From Lentzea aerocolonigenes (GTDB lineage Bacteria; Actinomycetota; Actinomycetes; Mycobacteriales; Pseudonocardiaceae), in NCBI RefSeq assembly GCF_000974445.1, contig NZ_BBOJ01000033.1:30770-94769 (forward strand): a stretch of DNA of 64,000 nt, given 5' to 3'. Every line of letters starts with the position of its first letter. Positions within the stretch are counted from its first letter, which is position 1. The notes under the pieces were generated by a model, which saw only the letters and a program-made list of their open reading frames with translations, made no database searches and had not been told where the DNA came from. This document shows, in pieces, positions 60,007 to 64,000 of this stretch. Both the position numbers and the translations under genes were made by a program.

Positions 60007-61296
60007 CTACCTCGGCAAACCCACCAGCTCGCGCGTCTCCTGCAGCGTCGCCACCTCGCGCCGCAGCACGCCGTCGAGCCACTGCGCGTCCGACATCCAC
60101 GACTGGTTCGTGTTCAGGCAGACGTGCACGGAGGAGCGGTAGACCGACAGCGCGATGCCCACGGCGTGTCCGGGGGCGACCGGCGCCACCGGGTACATCT
60201 CGCACAGGCCCGCGCCGTCGAGTGACAGCGGTACGGACGGCAGCGGGACCGACGTGACCAGCGTGTCGAACAGCAGCGGGGCGCAGCGGCCCATGACCGG
60301 CGCGGCCAGGCGGTGCACCAGCGGGGGGACCTTGTCCGCGAGCAGCGGCAACGCGCCGGCGCCCCGGTCGGGGCCCGCCGCCTTCGCCGACTCCATCTGC
60401 TCCCGGACGTTGCGCAGGCGTTCGGCCGGGTCCTGCTCGCCCACGGGCAGCGAGACCAGGAATCCGGAGATCTGGTTGCCGGCGCCCGCGTCACCGGAGC
60501 GTGAGCGCTGGTTAACCGGGATCAGTGCCCGCACGACCGACTCGGGTCCCGCGCTGCCGTGCGCGGAAAGCCAGTGCCGCAACGCACCCGTCACGAGCGC
60601 GAGCAGGACGTCGTTCACCGTGCCGCCGTGTGCGCGCCGGATTCGGTGCACGTCCGCGAGATCCAGTCGCGACATCACCACGCGGCGTGGCCGGGTCGAG
60701 GAGGTGAGCACCGGCGAGTTCAGCGTCGGCGGCCGGGTGTTCATCAGCACCGAAGAAGCGATGTCGATCGTGTCCTTGATCTCCCGCAGCGACGGGATGA
60801 TCGATTTCGCCGGTTGGGCCGGAGTGTCCGGAATGGACAGCCGGGACGCGTCGAACAGCTGAAGTCCCAGGCCAACGGCCTTCATGCCGTCGCACAACGA
60901 GTGGTGCAGCTTGGCGACGACCGCGAACCGGCCGCCCGCGAGCCCGGTGATGACGTGCAGCTCCCACGGTGGGCGCGCGAGGTCCAGCGGCTGCGCCATG
61001 AGGTGGGAGACCAGCGTGGCGAACCGGTCACGGCCGCGCACGTGGTGCGTGAAGACGTGGTCCTCTGGCGCGAAGCCGGGGTCCTCCACCCAGCGCGCAC
61101 CGCCCAGCAACGAGGTGCGGGCGCGCTGGCGCAGGCGCGGAATCTCCTGCGCCCGTTCGCACAGCACGGCGGCGACGCGGGCGGGATGCACCGGAGTGGA
61201 CGGTGCGAACGTCGCGACGGCGCCGAGGTGCAACGGGTTCGCGTTGCCCTCCATGGCGAGGAAGGCGATGTCGAGGGGGGAGAGGTGGTCCGTCAT
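60007..61296 (-). CDS. Wax ester synthase/diacylglycerol acyltransferase (WS/DGAT)
   Basis: A 429-residue acyltransferase that makes triacylglycerol or wax esters from acyl-CoA. The catalytic HHxxxDG is KLHHSLCDGMKAVG near residue 135. The start SPLDIAFLAMEGNANPLHLGAV and PLDLARPPWELHVI are typical of the family, as is the C-terminal NTNQSWMSDAQ. ATG 61296 is chosen at the conserved MTDHLSPLD; the frame upstream is not coding. No ribosome site is obvious. Storage lipid formation is typical for actinobacteria. Confidence 0.92.
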   Translation of the reverse strand: MTDHLSPLDIAFLAMEGNANPLHLGAVATFAPSTPVHPARVAAVLCERAQEIPRLRQRARTSLLGGARWVEDPGFAPEDHVFTHHVRGRDRFATLVSHLMAQPLDLARPPWELHVITGLAGGRFAVVAKLHHSLCDGMKAVGLGLQLFDASRLSIPDTPAQPAKSIIPSLREIKDTIDIASSVLMNTRPPTLNSPVLTSSTRPRRVVMSRLDLADVHRIRRAHGGTVNDVLLALVTGALRHWLSAHGSAGPESVVRALIPVNQRSRSGDAGAGNQISGFLVSLPVGEQDPAERLRNVREQMESAKAAGPDRGAGALPLLADKVPPLVHRLAAPVMGRCAPLLFDTLVTSVPLPSVPLSLDGAGLCEMYPVAPVAPGHAVGIALSVYRSSVHVCLNTNQSWMSDAQWLDGVLRREVATLQETRELVGLPR

Positions 61297-61357
61297 AGGT
61301 GTGCAAGGCAACCAGCTTCGCGTGTCGTGCGCATTGCGATGAGATGGCGGTGACTCT

Positions 61358-62254
61358 CTAACGCCCCAAGTACACTCGAACGGTGGTACCGCTGTGACTC
61401 GTGTGGGTGCGAACCAGGTCACACAACAGGTTCACCATCACGATTCCGAAGCCGGACAGACCGGTGAACGAAGGCGGGAAACCCTCGCCGGAGTCGCTCA
61501 CCTCGCACACGACGGTGTCGCCCTCACGCCACATGCGCAGGATTCCGCGCCCCGACGCGTGCAGGATGCTGTTCGTCGCGAGCTCGTTCACCGCGAGCAC
61601 GAGGTCCTCGACTTGTTCGCGGCGCAACCAGTTCGCATACGCCGTCACGAGCTTGCGCATGTGCGCGAGCGTGCCGACCGAGAACGTGTGCTCCTCCGCC
61701 GACGCGGGAGGCGGCGGTAACGGCACGTTGTAGATGTCGGCGAGCCCGGACGGGTCGGTGTACCACTCGCTCGCGACCCGCGTGGTCCCGTCGATCACGA
61801 CGGGGTGCGTGCGCCGCGCGTCCTCGATCACGTGGTCCGGCAACGCCGCCACGTCGTACGGGCAGAGGATGACGCCCCGCCTGCCCTCGAACGCCGTGTT
61901 GACCAACGCCTCGTGCTGGACGCACGCCGGGTACTCGAGCTCGGTGCGGCCGGGCCAGATCGGCTGGCCGATCATGCGGAACCGGCCCTGCGTGCTCGCG
62001 CTGAACGCCATCAGCACGCCGGGGATGATCCGGCCGGGGTTGCGTCCGGCCTCGGTCATGTCGATGAAGTGGACCTGGTCCGCCTGACCACCCAGTCGTT
62101 CGCGCAGCAGGCCGATGCCGATCTCCGGCACCGCCACGAGCACGGGCTCGCCCGCGTTCACGCCGTCCGCGACGAATCTGGCCGTGCCGGCGAGGAAGTC
62201 GTCCTCGTCCCGGTAGAACAGGGCCTCGTGTGCGAACGGAGCAACGGAGTTCAT
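61358..62254 (-). CDS. MEDS-domain plus HATPase regulator (RsbW-like anti-sigma type)
   Basis: 298 residues. The N-terminal MEDS domain (about 1-170: HEALFYRDEDDFLAGTARFV, then PGVLMAFSASTQGRF) is a methanogen/methylotroph-type sensor domain. The C-terminal histidine-kinase-like ATPase has the N box VNELATNSILHASG, the G1 box VSDSGEGF and the G2 box SGFGIVMVNLLCD. No phosphorylatable His is present, so it resembles anti-sigma or serine kinases that control stress sigma factors. No sigma partner is adjacent. It is divergent from the alpha/beta hydrolase gene. Confidence 0.9.
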   Translation of the reverse strand: MNSVAPFAHEALFYRDEDDFLAGTARFVADGVNAGEPVLVAVPEIGIGLLRERLGGQADQVHFIDMTEAGRNPGRIIPGVLMAFSASTQGRFRMIGQPIWPGRTELEYPACVQHEALVNTAFEGRRGVILCPYDVAALPDHVIEDARRTHPVVIDGTTRVASEWYTDPSGLADIYNVPLPPPPASAEEHTFSVGTLAHMRKLVTAYANWLRREQVEDLVLAVNELATNSILHASGRGILRMWREGDTVVCEVSDSGEGFPPSFTGLSGFGIVMVNLLCDLVRTHTSHSGTTVRVYLGR

Positions 62255-62469
62255 CGGCTTCCCGGTGCGGTCGGTGGCAGGGCAGACCCCTCATTCTGCT
62301 CCCCGTAACGGTGTTTCGGCGGGGGCCAGGCCGGTGGTTGTTGCTGAACATGAACCGAACACGCGGTTCACGCGCAAAAGCTCGTGGATCCGGAGTGGAT
62401 TCGGAGTGCGGGCGGGGAAAACCCCAGGCAGACTCCCCGGTTGTCGGGGCCCTGCGAGGAGGTGACGCC

Positions 62470-63207
62470 GTGATCGGGCACTACGCGCTGACCGGGCCGG
62501 AGGACGCTCCGGTGCTGGTGCTCGGCAACGCGCTCGGCACTACCACCCAGATGTGGCGAGACTTCTCCCTGCCCTTCCGGTTGCTGCGCTTCGACCACCG
62601 CGGTCACGGAGGCAGCGCGCCGGTGGAGGGTCCGTGCACCATCGAGGACCTGGCGCGCGACGTGGTGGAGCTGTTGGACCACTTGGAACTGCACCAGGTG
62701 TACTACTGCGGCGTGTCCCTCGGCGGCATGCTGGGCATGTGGCTCGCCGCGCACACCGACCGGATCTCCCGGCTGGCGCTGATGTGCACGACCGCGTGGT
62801 ACCCGGACAAGTCCGTGTGGGACGAGCGGATCGCGGTGCTGCGCGCGCAGGGCATGGAGCCTCTGGCGGACGCGATCGTCTCGCGCTGGTTCACGCCCGC
62901 GTTCTCGCCGACCGTGGTCACGCGGTTCCGCGAGGACCTGCTCAACGTCGACGTGCCGTCGTACATCGCCTGCGCCCGGGCGATCCGGGACATGGACCTG
63001 CGGCTCGACCTGGCGAAGATCGACGCGCCGACCGTGGTGATCGCGGCGGCGCAGGACCACGCGACACCGCCCGAGTGCGCTCGGCACATCGCGGACGAGC
63101 TGTCCGACTCGGAGCTCTACATCGTCGGGGACGCGGCGCACCTGGCGGTCGTCGAGGCTCCGAGGACGATCTCGGTGATCCTCGACGACCACTTCGGCAA
63201 CGACTAG
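62470..63207 (+). CDS. Alpha/beta hydrolase (3-oxoadipate enol-lactonase-like)
   Basis: A 245-residue alpha/beta hydrolase related to PcaD. The oxyanion loop is LGNALGTTTQMW, FDHRGHGGS follows, the nucleophile Ser is in CGVSLGGMLGMW, the acid is in AAAQDHATP and the His in DAAHLAVVEAP. GTG 62470 has AGGAGG (62457-62462) 7 nt upstream. Enol-lactonase would link to protocatechuate degradation, but no other pathway gene is nearby, so other esters remain possible. The stop codon lies in CTAG, directly at the end of the insertion element. Confidence 0.88.
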   Translation: MIGHYALTGPEDAPVLVLGNALGTTTQMWRDFSLPFRLLRFDHRGHGGSAPVEGPCTIEDLARDVVELLDHLELHQVYYCGVSLGGMLGMWLAAHTDRISRLALMCTTAWYPDKSVWDERIAVLRAQGMEPLADAIVSRWFTPAFSPTVVTRFREDLLNVDVPSYIACARAIRDMDLRLDLAKIDAPTVVIAAAQDHATPPECARHIADELSDSELYIVGDAAHLAVVEAPRTISVILDDHFGND

Positions 63208-64000
63208 TAGTGCTTTGTTAGGTCTCGGCGTGTCGTAGGGGCGCGGGACAGGCTGGGCGATTCACTGTCCCGGTGACCCCTGATGAGCTTGCTCATGTGC
63301 GGCAACGCCTGGAGGCCTTCGCGGCGGAGGTGTTCGAGCCCTTGGCCCGGTCCGATCAACGGGCCAAGGGTGAGACGTATCTGCGTGGGTTGCTGCTGGA
63401 CGGGCAGCGCAAGTCGATGCAGCCGATGGCGGAACGTCTGGGAGTGGATCACCAAGGGCTGCAGCAGTTCGTGACCACCTCGACCTGGGACACCGACGCG
63501 GTGCGAGTGCGACTGGCCCGGCGTGCGGTGGAGGCGATCGGTCCGGTGGCCTGGGCGGTCGACGACAGCGGCTTCCCCAAAGACGGCACGAGTTCACCGG
63601 GTGTGGCCCGGCAGTACTCCGGGACCCTGGGCAAGGTCGCCAACTGCCAGATCGGGGTCAGTGTGCACGCGGTCACCGACACCGCCTCCTGTCCGCTGGG
63701 CTGGCGGTTGTTCCTGCCGGAGTCCTGGGACACCTCCAAGGCCGGTCCGGCTGCGGTCAAGGCGGCTAAAGCCAAGCGACGCAAGACACTGAAGAACGCG
63801 CCACGAGCCGCCGCGGCCGGCGAGCGGGCCGAGATCGAGGTCGACGTGGAGGCGGTCACCGAGACCGCCAGGACGCGGCGCGACCGGTGCGGGATACCCG
63901 ACGAGGAAGGACATCGTCCGAAGTGGACGCTGGCTGTCGAGATGCTCGACGAACTCGCCGAACAGGGGTTGCGGCCGCCCGTGCTGGTCGCGGACGCCGG
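63208..64000 (+). mobile_element. IS701-family insertion sequence, left part (runs off the window)
   Basis: The element appears to begin at or within a few bases of 63208. The last four bases before it, CTAG (63204-63207), match the usual target-site duplication of IS701-type elements. The terminal repeat would include GTGCTTTGTTAGG. The right end is outside the window, so the boundary and duplication are unverified. Confidence 0.7.
63273..64000 (+). CDS. IS701-family transposase (partial)
   Basis: At least 242 residues of a DDE transposase; it continues beyond base 64000. GTG 63273 starts MTPDELAHVRQRLEAFAAEVF. The first catalytic Asp lies in VAWAVDDSGFPKDGTSSPGV, followed by RQYSGTLGKVANCQIGVSVHA, which are IS701 hallmarks. 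A later segment ends PVLVADAG, at the second Asp. The visible part is intact and could be active. Confidence 0.9.
   Translation, partial: MTPDELAHVRQRLEAFAAEVFEPLARSDQRAKGETYLRGLLLDGQRKSMQPMAERLGVDHQGLQQFVTTSTWDTDAVRVRLARRAVEAIGPVAWAVDDSGFPKDGTSSPGVARQYSGTLGKVANCQIGVSVHAVTDTASCPLGWRLFLPESWDTSKAGPAAVKAAKAKRRKTLKNAPRAAAAGERAEIEVDVEAVTETARTRRDRCGIPDEEGHRPKWTLAVEMLDELAEQGLRPPVLVADA

Overview
This is a high-GC actinobacterial chromosome segment, most likely from Pseudonocardiales (Lentzea/Saccharothrix-like). The assignment rests on GC-rich codon use, many GTG and TTG starts, apparently leaderless genes, a TreY/TreZ trehalose route, UdgX, F420-type oxidoreductase, ANTAR and CsbD-type stress proteins, and many secreted Tat-exported hydrolases. 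I could not run a search, so the genus is an inference. No rRNA, tRNA, CRISPR array or replication origin was recognised.

Layout. 1-5.6 kb: the 3' end of a sigma factor, a TetR repressor divergent from a family-1 glycosyltransferase, a PfkB sugar kinase and a class A penicillin-binding protein with a strong terminator. 6-10.3 kb: a secreted M23 peptidase, then a three-gene operon of an MIO-type aromatic amino acid lyase, an unrecognised protein and an O-methyltransferase, which looks like a small natural-product cassette. 10.3-13.8 kb: an LLM oxidoreductase-TetR operon with a perfect palindromic operator inside its promoter, a Bcp peroxiredoxin, and a short LacI regulator coupled to a RidA-like protein that lacks the catalytic arginine. 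13.9-22.3 kb: alpha-glucan and trehalose metabolism (malQ, a small helical protein, glgX-treY-treZ). 22.3-25.5 kb: stress and DNA-repair genes (ANTAR protein, CsbD, UdgX), a small divergent transcript facing a leaderless XRE regulator, and a cytochrome P450.

25.7-35.7 kb and 44.4-49.5 kb hold secreted plant-polysaccharide hydrolases (GH95, GH27, GH105, two GH28, one GH31) with LacI and TrmB/LuxR-like regulators. They fit degradation of pectin, rhamnogalacturonan and their side chains. One GH28 copy is broken by an internal deletion and frameshift. Between the two blocks are an amino-acid permease, a repeat-rich noncoding kilobase with a 14-copy 27-bp minisatellite, a gabT-aldehyde dehydrogenase operon divergent from a PucR regulator (GABA catabolism), a lipoprotein intradiol dioxygenase, a histidine phosphatase and a TetR/unknown/short-PPDK operon.

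50.6-63.2 kb: a large secreted subtilase, two secreted lamin-tail-domain proteins, small regulators, a membrane Ser/Thr kinase followed by a degenerate minisatellite, a HAD phosphatase, a wax ester synthase/DGAT-like acyltransferase, an MEDS plus HATPase regulator and an alpha/beta hydrolase. An IS701-family element begins just after this last gene and runs off the window. Convergent neighbours repeatedly overlap at their 3' ends, by 16 to 82 bp.
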